Of a stretch of 11,833 nucleotides of DNA, positions 1 to 7,489 are shown piece after piece. The notes beneath the pieces were generated by a model. That model saw only the letters and a list, made by a program, of their open reading frames with translations, did not search any database and was not told the DNA's origin. Every line of letters begins with the position of its first letter. The stretch's first letter is position 1. Origin of the DNA: an uncultured Mollicutes bacterium (GTDB lineage Bacteria > Bacillota_I > Bacilli_A > RFN20 > CAG-288); contig URQF01000034.1 in NCBI GenBank assembly GCA_900549915.1, positions 1 through 11,833 of the forward strand, given 5' to 3'. Both the position numbers and the translations under genes were made by a program.

Positions 1-46
1 CAGCTAACTCTCCAATAATTGCTGTTTCTATTTCATATTTCGTCAA
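1..46 (-). CDS. Possible start of an unidentified gene, cut by the window edge
   Basis: A minus-strand reading frame opens with TTG at 46-44 and stays open for 15 codons to the window edge, beginning (M)TKYEIETAIIGELA. A purine-rich AGAGGG/GGTGG stretch at 52-60 lies 5-8 bases upstream of the TTG, a good ribosome-binding position and the main reason to list it. Too little protein is visible to assign a family. It lies downstream of the Rpn remnant on the same strand and may belong to the same acquired block. Confidence 0.25.
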   Translation of the reverse strand, partial: MTKYEIETAIIGELA

Positions 47-61
47 TATAACCACCCTCTA

Positions 62-112
62 CTATTTTTCATCAGATAATTCAACTGTATCTATTATTTC
101 CCAAATCTTCAT
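62..112 (-). CDS. Possible 16-residue leader-type peptide ORF
   Basis: A minus-strand ATG at 112-110 opens a 16-codon frame (MKIWEIIDTVELSDEK) ending TAG at 64-62, just before the ribosome binding site of the frame at 46-1. A GGAGG lies about 10 bases upstream of the ATG. That GGAGG overlaps one arm of a 6-base inverted repeat (GAGCCT...AGGCTC on the minus strand) between this ORF and the Rpn remnant. It could be a coupled leader peptide, the remnant of a longer gene, or chance. No family is recognised. Confidence 0.2.
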   Translation of the reverse strand: MKIWEIIDTVELSDEK

Positions 113-168
113 ATAGCAGGAGCCTCCAAGTTATTTAAACTCAAAGGCTCTCTTTTTCTTACATACCT

Positions 169-1056
169 TTATGCAAGTGCAGGTTCTTTCCCTGCAATAA
201 TCGCTTTCACTTCTTCTACGTTTTTATCTGTAGCCATAGCAATCTGCTCTACAGTAAAACCATTGTTATGCATATTAAGAATAATTTTTTCTTCTTTTCT
301 TGCTTCTCCAATCGCAATACCCTTTTCTTCAATTCCCTGACTCAAGTTACACATAACGCTCACATCCTTCCTGAAGTTCTCCTCAATAGGAATATCGTAT
401 TCATTTCCAATTATGTTTAGTTTTTCATCTATTGTAAGTTCCTGTGACAGCAGCGCACATAACAGACGGTGCAGTTCATATGTCTCATCATGTTCCGGCA
501 GATTCTTTGCCAGTCCAAGCATGATGATATTCAACAGGTCAAGATTTCCCTTCCATTCATAGGAACCGATCAAATCTTCTTTTGTGAGATGCACATGGCT
601 CATGCTGCTCTCTTCCATGTTCATACATACCCAGATTGAATATACACGCTTAATGTCATCGTAGCTAGAATTCTCAAAATCACGTTCTTTTTGTGATGAG
701 ATCAGTCTGCTCACATAAAAGATTGCCCGGTTTAAGATTTCATATCCCGTCGGCTCGTCTTTCTGTGCTTCTACATTGATGATAATCTGTGACAATCCAT
801 CTTTCATGCGCACATAAAAAACGATATCAAATCTTACCAGACCTTCATTGATTTCTTCATTTTCTGTGTTGAAACCGACCAGTCTTTCACCATTTTTTTT
901 GCTGGCTGCATTTGTGAGTCCAGGCTCTACCGGTACCGTACTGATATGTGGTGTCCCCTCGAGGACTATTTCCTTTGTGGCTTGTTGTATTATGACTGCT
1001 TTCCGTATGGAGTTTTCGATTCTGCTACCATCGATAACGGTTCCTGACTGTTCAGG
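169..1056 (-). pseudogene. 5'-truncated Rpn-family PD-(D/E)XK nuclease/putative transposase
   Basis: The clearest stretch is 214 codons starting at an in-frame GTG (813), but the frame stays open upstream to a TGA at 1057-1059. The extra codons also look like this family: EGTPHISTVPVEPGLTN, then GFNTENEEINEG and VRFDIVFYVRMKDG. The catalytic core is visible as the FDI aspartate followed by IIINVEAQ, the E-x-Q form of the PD-(D/E)XK site. Then come the family's YEILNRAIFYVSRLIS and ISSQKERDF blocks and a C-terminal helix-turn-helix-like tail ending KEPALA. Rpn proteins (PD-(D/E)XK nuclease family transposases) are linked to recombination and common in Lachnospiraceae. Full-length members are usually around 300 residues or more, so roughly the first 70-90 residues and the start codon are missing. 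The GTG at 813 lacks a convincing ribosome binding site and is an internal valine codon, so I treat this as a fragment. Its 5' end overlaps the 3' end of hsdR by 67 bases in another frame. Confidence 0.75.
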
Positions 1057-4000
1057 TCATAAGTCACTATCTTATGCTCCGGCTCAGTAAAGGTAGACGA
1101 GCCACCGATGCCAAAATACTTTTCAAAGAAAGTCTTCAGCTTGTCAATGACACCTTGTTTCTTCTTGGCTCTGCCGCCACCGCCAAAGCGTGAAACCGGT
1201 GGCATAAGTTTATCTATATCCGTTCCGGCTGTTTTGATTTCTCCGTCACGGAACGCATTCTCCATGAACTTTCGTGTATCTTCCGGCTTCAGCTTTTCTT
1301 CCGTGATAATCGCATTAAGGTCATGATCCCGCTGTGCCACCACATACTCATGCCATTCATTCATGACATCATCCACATCATTGATTCCTGCAATAAAAGT
1401 TTCAATGAGTTGTTTCTTGCTACGCAGTTCCGGGCTGGCATCAATCGCCTTATTAATGGTAATCAGAACTTCCTTATCTTCGCAATGGGTATCATGGTAC
1501 TTCTTTACGAGCATAAGAATATAATCAATGTTAATTTCTATCTGCCGGATCAGTTCAATCTCAAATACTACATCATCCGTAATATCCGTGCTTTCCTGAC
1601 GCTTGCGTTTCCACTCATCACGTAAGTCCTGATAGCGTCCAAGGTAATCCTGTAAATCACGTTCAGAAATCAGCTCGTTCCCCTTGAACTCATTAAAGGA
1701 AAGCAAAAGATTTCTCATACGAAGAATCGCACCAAACAAAGCGATAAAATCCTTCTGGTTCTGTTCTCCGACAATCTGTGGTTCTGACAGAGGAAACTTA
1801 TTATTCAAGTCTTCCATCATATCCACATACCCCGGCACCTGCTTACCATCTACAGATTCATATCCGTAATAATAATCCTTAAAGCTCTGCAGCAGAACAA
1901 TACCTCCGGCATTCTTGTCTCCGAACAGGGAAATGGCACTATCCACTCGCTTTTGCAGATTTCGGAAACATACAATATTTCCAAAGGTCTTGATAGAATT
2001 CAGAATACGGTTGGTACGGGAAAATGCCTGTATCAGCCCGTGCATTTTCAGATTCTTGTCTACCCACAGCGTATTCATTGTTGTAGCATCAAAACCTGTC
2101 AGGAACATATTTACTACGATCAGAATATCCAATTCCTTGTTCTTCATGCGAAGCGACACATCTTTATAGTAATTCTGGAATTTATCACTTGAGGTATCGT
2201 AATTCGTATGGAACATTTCATTATAATCCTTGATGGCTTCTTCCAGAAATTCTCTGGACGGCTGATCGAGGGCAGAGGTATCCTCTGAATTTTCTTCATC
2301 CAGAATACCATCCGATTCTTCCTCATTTGCCCCGAAACTAAAAATAGTTGCAACTCGCAGTTTTTTGGTCGGGTCTGCTGCCATCTGCTTTTTGAATTCC
2401 TGATAATATAGTTTTGCCATCAGAACGCTCGATACAGCAAAAATGGAATTAAAACCACTGATACGCTGTTTCTGCTTGATTTCCTCTACCTCATCCCGTT
2501 TGGCAGAAGCCACCTCTGCAATATTAGTCAGCGAATTATATATGTAAGTTTTATCCCCACGATAGGTCTTCTGGTCAAAATGTTCCAGTATGTACTGTGT
2601 CACAATACGAATACGCTCAGGAGCCATCATAACCTTTTCACGGTTAATGTCCCAGACCATCTCGTCAGTGATTTCTTCTTCCACATCCATCGTTTTAATA
2701 TAATCCACCCGGAATGGAAGAACATTTTTATCGTTAATCGCATCCACAATCGTGTAGCTGTGGAGCTGGTCTCCAAAGGTCTGACCTGTAGTAAAGAATT
2801 CTGGATTCTTTGCTCTGCCGGAATTAACAGAGAAAATCGGTGTTCCTGTAAATCCAAACAGATGATATTTCTTGAAATTCTTCACAATCGCAGTGTGCAT
2901 ATCTCCAAACTGACTGCGGTGGCACTCATCAAAAATAATAACGATATGTTTCGTATAAACTTCATGCCCCGGATTCTTTTTTATAAAGGTAGCCAGTTTC
3001 TGAATTGTAGTAATAATGATGTGTGCGTCCGGGTCTTCCAACTGCCGTTTTAATATGGTTGTCGAGGTATTGCTGTTGGCCGCACCGTTTTCAAAACGGT
3101 CATATTCTTTCATGGTCTGGTAGTCCAGATCCTTACGGTCAACCACAAACAGCACTTTATCAATATAAGGAAGCTTCGATGCCAGTCTTGCCGTCTTGAA
3201 CGAAGTCAACGTCTTGCCGGAACCCGTGGTATGCCAGATGTAACCACCACCCTCGACACTGCCGTACTTCTTATAATTATTGGCAATTTCGATACGATTG
3301 AGAATCCGCTCCGTAGCCGTAATCTGGTACGGACGCATGACCATCAACATATCCTCAGATGTAAAAATACAATACTTCGTAAGGATATTCAGAATCGTGT
3401 GCTTTGCGAAAAAAGTCTTTGTAAAATCAATCAGGTCCGGAATTACACGATTATTTGCATCTGCCCAGAAGCATGTAAACTCAAAACTGTTACTGGTCTT
3501 GGTCTTGCTTGCTCCCCGCTTCTCATGTTCTTTCTCCGCATTCCATCTGGTACTGTTGGAATAATATTTTGTATTCGTACCATTGGAAATGACAAAAATC
3601 TGAATGTACTCATACAATCCGCATCCTGCCCAGAACGAATCTCTCTGATAGCGGTTGATCTGGTTGAACGCCTCACGGATGGCTACACCTCTACGTTTCA
3701 GTTCAATATGTACAAGAGGCAGACCGTTTACCAATACGGTAACATCGTAGCGGTTGTCATGCTTCGCACCATTCTCTGTGCCAACCACATACTGATTAAT
3801 AACCTGCAGCCTATTATTATGGATGTTCTTTTTATCTATGAGTGTAATATTCTTGGAAGAGCCGTCATCACGGGTCAGAACCTGGACATTGTCCTCCTGT
3901 ATCTTTCTGGTCTTTTCCACGATATGCTCATTGGGATTAGCAACAGCATTTTTGAAAAAATCATCCCACTCTGTATCTGAAAACTGATAGTTATTCAGTT

Positions 4001-4205
4001 CCTCTAATTTCTTACGGAGATTGGCAATCAGGTCTTTCTCCGTGTGAATAGGCAGATATTCATATCCCTGTTCACAGAGCAGACGGATAAACTCCTGTTC
4101 CAGTTCTGCTTCGCTCTGGTAACTGTCAGAACGCTTCTTGACTGGCTCATATTCTGTAACAACGGTATTTTCCGATGTCTCCGCTACAATATTAAAGTAC
4201 GGCAC
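990..4205 (-). CDS. hsdR: Type I restriction enzyme R subunit HsdR
   Basis: This 1071-residue protein is the DNA-translocating, DNA-cutting subunit of a type I restriction-modification complex. The N-terminal endonuclease has D154, E168-x-K170 (HIELK) and the accessory Q182-x-x-x-Y186. The SF2 motor follows: Q294 region, Walker A HTTGSGKT (325-332), DECH (426-429), GFTGTP (451-456), LTGFDA (702-707) and QAFSRTNR (726-733). A helical C-terminal region follows, ending near FFEKYFGIGG. Length is close to EcoR124-type R subunits (about 1040). The start is GTG at 4205, with GGAGG 7 bases upstream overlapping the stop of the HsdS-containing ORF; the gap between the two is 12 bases. The last ~35 residues after FGIGG do not look like a usual HsdR end and share DNA with the Rpn remnant, so they may have been acquired at a join. 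HsdR needs HsdM2-HsdS to act, and no hsdM is in the window. Confidence 0.95.
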   Translation of the reverse strand: MPYFNIVAETSENTVVTEYEPVKKRSDSYQSEAELEQEFIRLLCEQGYEYLPIHTEKDLIANLRKKLEELNNYQFSDTEWDDFFKNAVANPNEHIVEKTRKIQEDNVQVLTRDDGSSKNITLIDKKNIHNNRLQVINQYVVGTENGAKHDNRYDVTVLVNGLPLVHIELKRRGVAIREAFNQINRYQRDSFWAGCGLYEYIQIFVISNGTNTKYYSNSTRWNAEKEHEKRGASKTKTSNSFEFTCFWADANNRVIPDLIDFTKTFFAKHTILNILTKYCIFTSEDMLMVMRPYQITATERILNRIEIANNYKKYGSVEGGGYIWHTTGSGKTLTSFKTARLASKLPYIDKVLFVVDRKDLDYQTMKEYDRFENGAANSNTSTTILKRQLEDPDAHIIITTIQKLATFIKKNPGHEVYTKHIVIIFDECHRSQFGDMHTAIVKNFKKYHLFGFTGTPIFSVNSGRAKNPEFFTTGQTFGDQLHSYTIVDAINDKNVLPFRVDYIKTMDVEEEITDEMVWDINREKVMMAPERIRIVTQYILEHFDQKTYRGDKTYIYNSLTNIAEVASAKRDEVEEIKQKQRISGFNSIFAVSSVLMAKLYYQEFKKQMAADPTKKLRVATIFSFGANEEESDGILDEENSEDTSALDQPSREFLEEAIKDYNEMFHTNYDTSSDKFQNYYKDVSLRMKNKELDILIVVNMFLTGFDATTMNTLWVDKNLKMHGLIQAFSRTNRILNSIKTFGNIVCFRNLQKRVDSAISLFGDKNAGGIVLLQSFKDYYYGYESVDGKQVPGYVDMMEDLNNKFPLSEPQIVGEQNQKDFIALFGAILRMRNLLLSFNEFKGNELISERDLQDYLGRYQDLRDEWKRKRQESTDITDDVVFEIELIRQIEINIDYILMLVKKYHDTHCEDKEVLITINKAIDASPELRSKKQLIETFIAGINDVDDVMNEWHEYVVAQRDHDLNAIITEEKLKPEDTRKFMENAFRDGEIKTAGTDIDKLMPPVSRFGGGGRAKKKQGVIDKLKTFFEKYFGIGGSSTFTEPEHKIVTYDLNSQEPLSMVAESKTPYGKQS

Positions 4206-4217
4206 ATCCTCGCCTCC

Positions 4218-4707
4218 TTACTTTGGTAATTCTTTAAAGGATAACAGCTTATCCCTGTAATATTCATACTGCTTCTGACGAGCTTCGATTTCTGCAGGAA
4301 GTCCTGAAGACAGATCGTTGCAGAGGGTATCAAAACGATCGAGAATTTCCACAATACGCTGTTGATCCTGTAATGATGGAATCGGTAATTCAATGCTATT
4401 AAGCATTTCGCCACTTACATGCGGAACACCTGCACCACGTTTCATAGCATTTAGTTCTGACTCCATGTTTTTCAAAACATAGTATAAAAATTTTGTAGCA
4501 ATTAATTCGCTTTTTTCTTCATAACCAAATCCATCTGTAACGAAAATTTTCTGATTCCAATAGGAAACAAATCCCGCTGATGCACCACTTCGTGCAATCA
4601 CCACAATTTCTCCATCATGGTTGTACTTATCAATATAGTATGCCGGTTCTTGTCCTCCAAAAATTACTGGGATAGTTCCCTCTTTTGTGTTTTTCTTTGT
4701 GATGTCT
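4218..4707 (-). pseudogene. hsdS: HsdS specificity-subunit fragment (second recognition domain and C-terminal helix)
   Basis: This is the HsdS-derived part of the chimeric frame. ITKKNTKEGTIPVIFGG is the usual opening of a type I target-recognition domain; it continues through ARSGASAGFVSYW, FVTDGFGYEEK and FLYYVLKNME to HVSGEMLNSIELPIPS. The end, QQRIVEILDRFDTLCNDL and the KQYEYYRDKLLSF helix, is the C-terminal conserved region that contacts HsdM. A full HsdS is around 400 residues with two recognition domains and two conserved helices; only one of each remains. It sits 12 bases before hsdR, so the original order was probably hsdM-hsdS-hsdR, with the front part lost at the join. Confidence 0.8.
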
Positions 4708-5501
4708 TTATCGGAATCTAGGAAATCCGGAAGTCCTTGCCATGGTTCAATAGCAACATAGTTTCCCCATTTCTCATCGGACCAGAGAGCAAGATAAGCA
4801 ATTCCATCCTTATAGACGCGGATACCAGAGCCATCGGTTTTGACTAAGTCGACATACGGAATGTTATAGGCATCCAGAATCAAAGTCGGATAATGCCGGA
4901 ACAGAGCTTTTGAGAGAGGAATCCTGTTGCCTTTTCCAAATGCTTCTTTGCCCGTAACATAATGGTAGTCTTTATCCCTAGTAATACGGGTCAGCTTCCT
5001 ATTCTTTGGTAAAAAGATTTTATTGCCAGAAATATCAAATTCATTTTCTTTCTTTATACCAGGAAGCCTGAAAGCAGGATGACCGCCCATCCTATAAGGA
5101 AGCGGTTCCGATGACAGATTCTTAATCGAACGAGAGATAGCAATACGCTTACCCCTCAGGCGATAGTAAACTGTCAGAGAAAAATCAAACGGATATCTTT
5201 TCTTTGTTTCTTCATCAGAATGGATTTCGACTTTCAATTCCTGATCATTGATTTTAGTCTCGATTCCTTTCCTATAACGAATCAGACCATGATTTTTCCT
5301 CTCATAGGTCTTTCCCTTGTATTGATAGTTTCCGTCTTTCAGCCGTGCAACGAAAGGGAAGATAATGACATCCTGTCCCTGCCAGGAATTCTCAATTGGC
5401 TGATAAAGCAGTTCTTTGTTTTTCCGTAAATCATAGATAGAGGAAAGTGCTCCGCCATTTGGGTTTACGGTTATAGATAGTTCTTTGTTCTGAATTTGCA
5501 C
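4218..5501 (-). CDS. Chimeric ORF: LacX/GalM-type aldose 1-epimerase fused to HsdS C-terminal half
   Basis: One 427-codon frame holds parts of two unrelated proteins. Residues 1 to ~268 form a cytosolic aldose 1-epimerase (mutarotase) that interconverts alpha and beta sugar anomers: NPNGGALSSIYD at the N-terminus, H71 in NHGLIRY, GGHPAF (139-144, H141) and E252 in AIEPW, matching the family's two histidines and catalytic glutamate. Only the last ~20-30 residues of a usual ~290-residue LacX-like protein are missing. From ~268 the sequence is HsdS: GTIPVIFGGQEPAYY, VVIARSGASAGFVSYW, then SLQDQQRIVEILDRFD and a charged C-terminal helix. The start is GTG at 5501, with GAGGAG at 5510-5515 spaced 8 bases. 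Neither half is complete: the epimerase lacks its final strands, and HsdS lacks its N-terminal recognition domain and first conserved helix. Whether the fusion is made or active is unknown. Confidence 0.85.
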   Translation of the reverse strand: MQIQNKELSITVNPNGGALSSIYDLRKNKELLYQPIENSWQGQDVIIFPFVARLKDGNYQYKGKTYERKNHGLIRYRKGIETKINDQELKVEIHSDEETKKRYPFDFSLTVYYRLRGKRIAISRSIKNLSSEPLPYRMGGHPAFRLPGIKKENEFDISGNKIFLPKNRKLTRITRDKDYHYVTGKEAFGKGNRIPLSKALFRHYPTLILDAYNIPYVDLVKTDGSGIRVYKDGIAYLALWSDEKWGNYVAIEPWQGLPDFLDSDKDITKKNTKEGTIPVIFGGQEPAYYIDKYNHDGEIVVIARSGASAGFVSYWNQKIFVTDGFGYEEKSELIATKFLYYVLKNMESELNAMKRGAGVPHVSGEMLNSIELPIPSLQDQQRIVEILDRFDTLCNDLSSGLPAEIEARQKQYEYYRDKLLSFKELPK

Positions 5502-5509
5502 TTTTCTTA

Positions 5510-5529
5510 CTCCTCAACATAATACCATA
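5510..5529 (-). promoter_or_regulatory. Likely promoter -10 and ribosome binding site of the epimerase/HsdS ORF
   Basis: On the minus strand, TGC-TATGGT (extended -10 form, hexamer at 5529-5524) precedes GAGGAG (5515-5510), which is 8 bases from the GTG start at 5501. Initiation about 7 bases after the -10 would leave a leader of only ~16 bases. The -35 position (TATTCA, 17 bases upstream) is weak. The ribosome binding site is convincing; the promoter is a sequence-pattern call. Confidence 0.4.
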
Positions 5530-5870
5530 GCACAATTAAGGTAAATTGAATACAAAGAAAACAATAAATTTTAAATTTTTCGTTACCTTTTAGAAGGTAT
5601 AAAGAAAAGTCAGTTTTTACCATCTTTTTCACAAAAAGTGCAGATTTGTCTGACAAAACACAGTCTTATTGTTACGACATCGAAATCCAGAAATAGGGAA
5701 CGCGCTCAAATAAGAAGAGCAAAGGAACAGAGATATACTTCTTGTCTTTTTATAGAAGATTAAATTCTTAGAATACATTTCTTGATTCCGGTTTATTCGA
5801 CATGATTAAAGTAATTGTTATAGAAACAACTCTATTCTTTATTTAAAATTATTTACTTAAATAAGGAGAA
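5530..5870. other. AT-rich gene-free stretch
   Basis: No supported coding region was found on either strand; the few short frames lack ribosome binding sites. Visible structure: AAGGTA-type sites at 5538-5544, 5583-5589 (inverted) and 5594-5599, the last two forming a 6-base hairpin with a 4-base loop (5584-5599), and a small CTTTTT/AAAAAG inverted repeat near 5613-5627. These may be regulatory sites for the epimerase gene. Nothing resembles a tRNA or known riboswitch. Confidence 0.4.
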
Positions 5871-5872
5871 GC

Positions 5873-5901
5873 AAAAAGCTGGCAGGAAACCCTGCCAGCT
5901 T
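5873..5901 (-). terminator. Rho-independent terminator of the fatty acid isomerase gene
   Basis: A perfect 11-base stem (5876-5886 with 5891-5901) closes a 4-base loop and on the minus strand is followed by five Ts (5877-5873). It starts 17 bases past the stop codon of the isomerase gene, the usual place for its terminator. Confidence 0.9.
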
Positions 5902-5917
5902 ATTGTTATGAATCCGA

Positions 5918-7378
5918 TTAGTCAGCGAAGAAGCGGGAGACAAGATCACGAGAGTACTCGCAAGTCTCATCCCTGTCGCCGAAGGACATGATTTCACCAC
6001 CATAGTAGGTGTTGTTCTTGCCCTGCCTGGCTTCGACTTTATCATACCAGCCGTCTTTGTAGTCTTCCGAATAGACATGCGGGAAGTAGTAAGGCTGGAA
6101 CTTGTAGATGACATTCGGCTTGCCATCGACCATTTCCGGCGGACAATCAAAGTCTTTCCTGTCCTGATAGGCAAGCGGAAGCGTAGCTTCATAGTCAAGC
6201 TCTTTGCCACCATTGTAGGTCTTATGATGACGTAAGATATAAGTAACAATCGGCCTATCCGGTTCATTGACCCAACGGCGATAGTAAACCATGACATGGC
6301 CCATTCTTTCCGGAACCATATTGTCAACGATATAGTAGGAAACATCCGGATACTTGCCTTTTTCAATCGTCATTGCCTGAGTATCATAACGCTCATAGTC
6401 AATCTTAGAGAATAAGGCACGTTCTTCATCCGTGACATCAAGCCATTTATCAAGAGAAAGGGTAGTCGGGTTGTTTAACGGATTCTTCTCAGTTGCAACC
6501 TGGAGCGGGCAGGTAATGATCAGCTTATCGAAGACTTCTTCCTTGCCATTGACCGTGATGGTGACCTTGTCGCCACGGACAACCTTGGTAATATCCGAAT
6601 TCAGAACTGCCGGGTGCCTAAGCTTAGCATTTAATGCTTCATAGATAGACTGGGTTCCGTCTTTCCAAGTCCAGAGATTGATCTTAACGAAGTTCCTCCT
6701 AGTCTTGAAATCAAGATACTTTAAGACATAACCAGCCGGGATTTCATCAAAGAAGCCGTAACCAAAGGAAGTGAACGGCTGTACCCAGACTTCGGTAACA
6801 AGCGGACATCCATTCCTCTTGCAGAACTGATCGAACGGCCTATAAAGGTCTTTCAAATTCGGGTTCTCGCCAGACATAGGTTCACGTCCTGGAGTAGCAG
6901 CATAGCCCTGGTATTTACCCTGAGCAACACCGATATGACCAGTGACATCATAGCCTTTGTATTTGGTTTCAAGAATCTTTCCGAATTTCCTGATCTGCTT
7001 CTGAAGCTTCTTCCTATGAAGGGCATCTTTCGGATGCTTTAAGAAATATTTGAAAGGAGACTTCCTAGCCTCTTCTGTATTCCAGCGATAGTCCCTACGG
7101 CCATCGGGATACTTGTAGTTACGGAATAAGACCGGTCCATCTGGTTTGACACCAGTCCAGTCCCTGATATCCTGGATTGCATAATAATTCGGAACACCCC
7201 TGATTGCACCCATTTCATAACGTTTTCCATGGTAGCTCGGAGAGTGACACTTACCACCGACATGGTCAGTGCGTTCAAAGATAGTGTAATTCTGATAGCC
7301 TTTCTGCTCTAAATACCTACCAGCTGCAAGACCAGCCGGTCCACCGCCGATAATAGCAATTCGAACATTCTTATCCAT
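5918..7378 (-). CDS. FAD-dependent polyunsaturated fatty acid (linoleate) isomerase-like protein
   Basis: This 486-residue flavoprotein belongs to the amine-oxidase/NAD(P)-binding Rossmann group. It begins with the FAD-binding G11-G-G-P-A-G16, followed by E35 at the end of the second strand (IFER), which should bind the ribose. Several blocks match, from memory and without an alignment, the P. acnes isomerase that makes 10-trans,12-cis conjugated linoleic acid: ERTDHVGGKCHSPSYHGKRY (35-54), FTSFGYGFFDEIPAGYVLKY (202-221), LWTWKDGTQS (235-244), PERMGHVMVYYRRW (356-369), YYFPHVYSEDYKDGWYDKVE (430-449) and the C-terminal YYGGEIMSFGD (458-468). The P. acnes enzyme has about 424 residues; extra length here lies around 104-128 and 151-178. 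I chose the ATG at 7378, with AAGGGGG 7 bases upstream; the ATG at 7411 has no such site. It is divergent from an acyl-activation operon, which supports a fatty-acid role. No signal peptide or membrane segment is seen. The exact substrate is inferred. Confidence 0.85.
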   Translation of the reverse strand: MDKNVRIAIIGGGPAGLAAGRYLEQKGYQNYTIFERTDHVGGKCHSPSYHGKRYEMGAIRGVPNYYAIQDIRDWTGVKPDGPVLFRNYKYPDGRRDYRWNTEEARKSPFKYFLKHPKDALHRKKLQKQIRKFGKILETKYKGYDVTGHIGVAQGKYQGYAATPGREPMSGENPNLKDLYRPFDQFCKRNGCPLVTEVWVQPFTSFGYGFFDEIPAGYVLKYLDFKTRRNFVKINLWTWKDGTQSIYEALNAKLRHPAVLNSDITKVVRGDKVTITVNGKEEVFDKLIITCPLQVATEKNPLNNPTTLSLDKWLDVTDEERALFSKIDYERYDTQAMTIEKGKYPDVSYYIVDNMVPERMGHVMVYYRRWVNEPDRPIVTYILRHHKTYNGGKELDYEATLPLAYQDRKDFDCPPEMVDGKPNVIYKFQPYYFPHVYSEDYKDGWYDKVEARQGKNNTYYGGEIMSFGDRDETCEYSRDLVSRFFAD

Positions 7379-7489
7379 ACAGTTTCCCCCTTTTAAGAAT
7401 AGTTGCTTCAATTATTTTAGAACAATCCATTCAAAATGTAACCTCTTTCATCAAAAAAGTTGTAAAATTGAACAGGGGAATCGAAACAA
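7379..7489. promoter_or_regulatory. Divergent promoter region between isomerase and acyl-activation operon
   Basis: These 111 AT-rich bases must drive transcription both ways. Leftward, TTGTTC (7425-7420) and TATTCT (7401-7396), 18 bases apart, are a possible but imperfect promoter. Rightward, TAAAAT near 7463 is a weak -10 candidate. An AGGGGA lies about 10 bases before the ATG at 7490. A shared intergenic region would allow joint control, but no clear operator repeat is seen. Confidence 0.3.

Noticed and set aside
892..900. Run of eight Ts (A8 on the coding strand) in the Rpn remnant as a phase-variation tract
   Set aside because: The frame is intact through the run and the gene already lacks its 5' end, so switching would have no evident effect.
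848..1090. 80-codon plus-strand frame across the hsdR/Rpn junction
   Set aside because: Antisense shadow of the Rpn remnant and the hsdR end; low-complexity Ser/Phe/Leu content and no recognisable domain.
3231..3980. 249-codon plus-strand frame inside hsdR
   Set aside because: Antisense to a clear HsdR with all motifs; no family pattern or supporting ribosome binding site. Long antisense frames are common opposite such genes.
4218..4707. Phase-variable hsdS shuffling system
   Set aside because: Only one HsdS fragment is present, with no second hsdS cassette, no long inverted repeats and no site-specific recombinase gene in the window.
5788..5850. Short plus-strand peptide frame (MIKVIVIETTLFFI type) in the gene-free stretch
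   Set aside because: No ribosome binding site, 14 codons only, and nothing to set it apart from chance in AT-rich DNA.
5857..6366. 169-codon minus-strand frame overlapping the isomerase gene
   Set aside because: Out-of-frame shadow of the isomerase with biased Ser/Arg/Met content; it also runs through the terminator.
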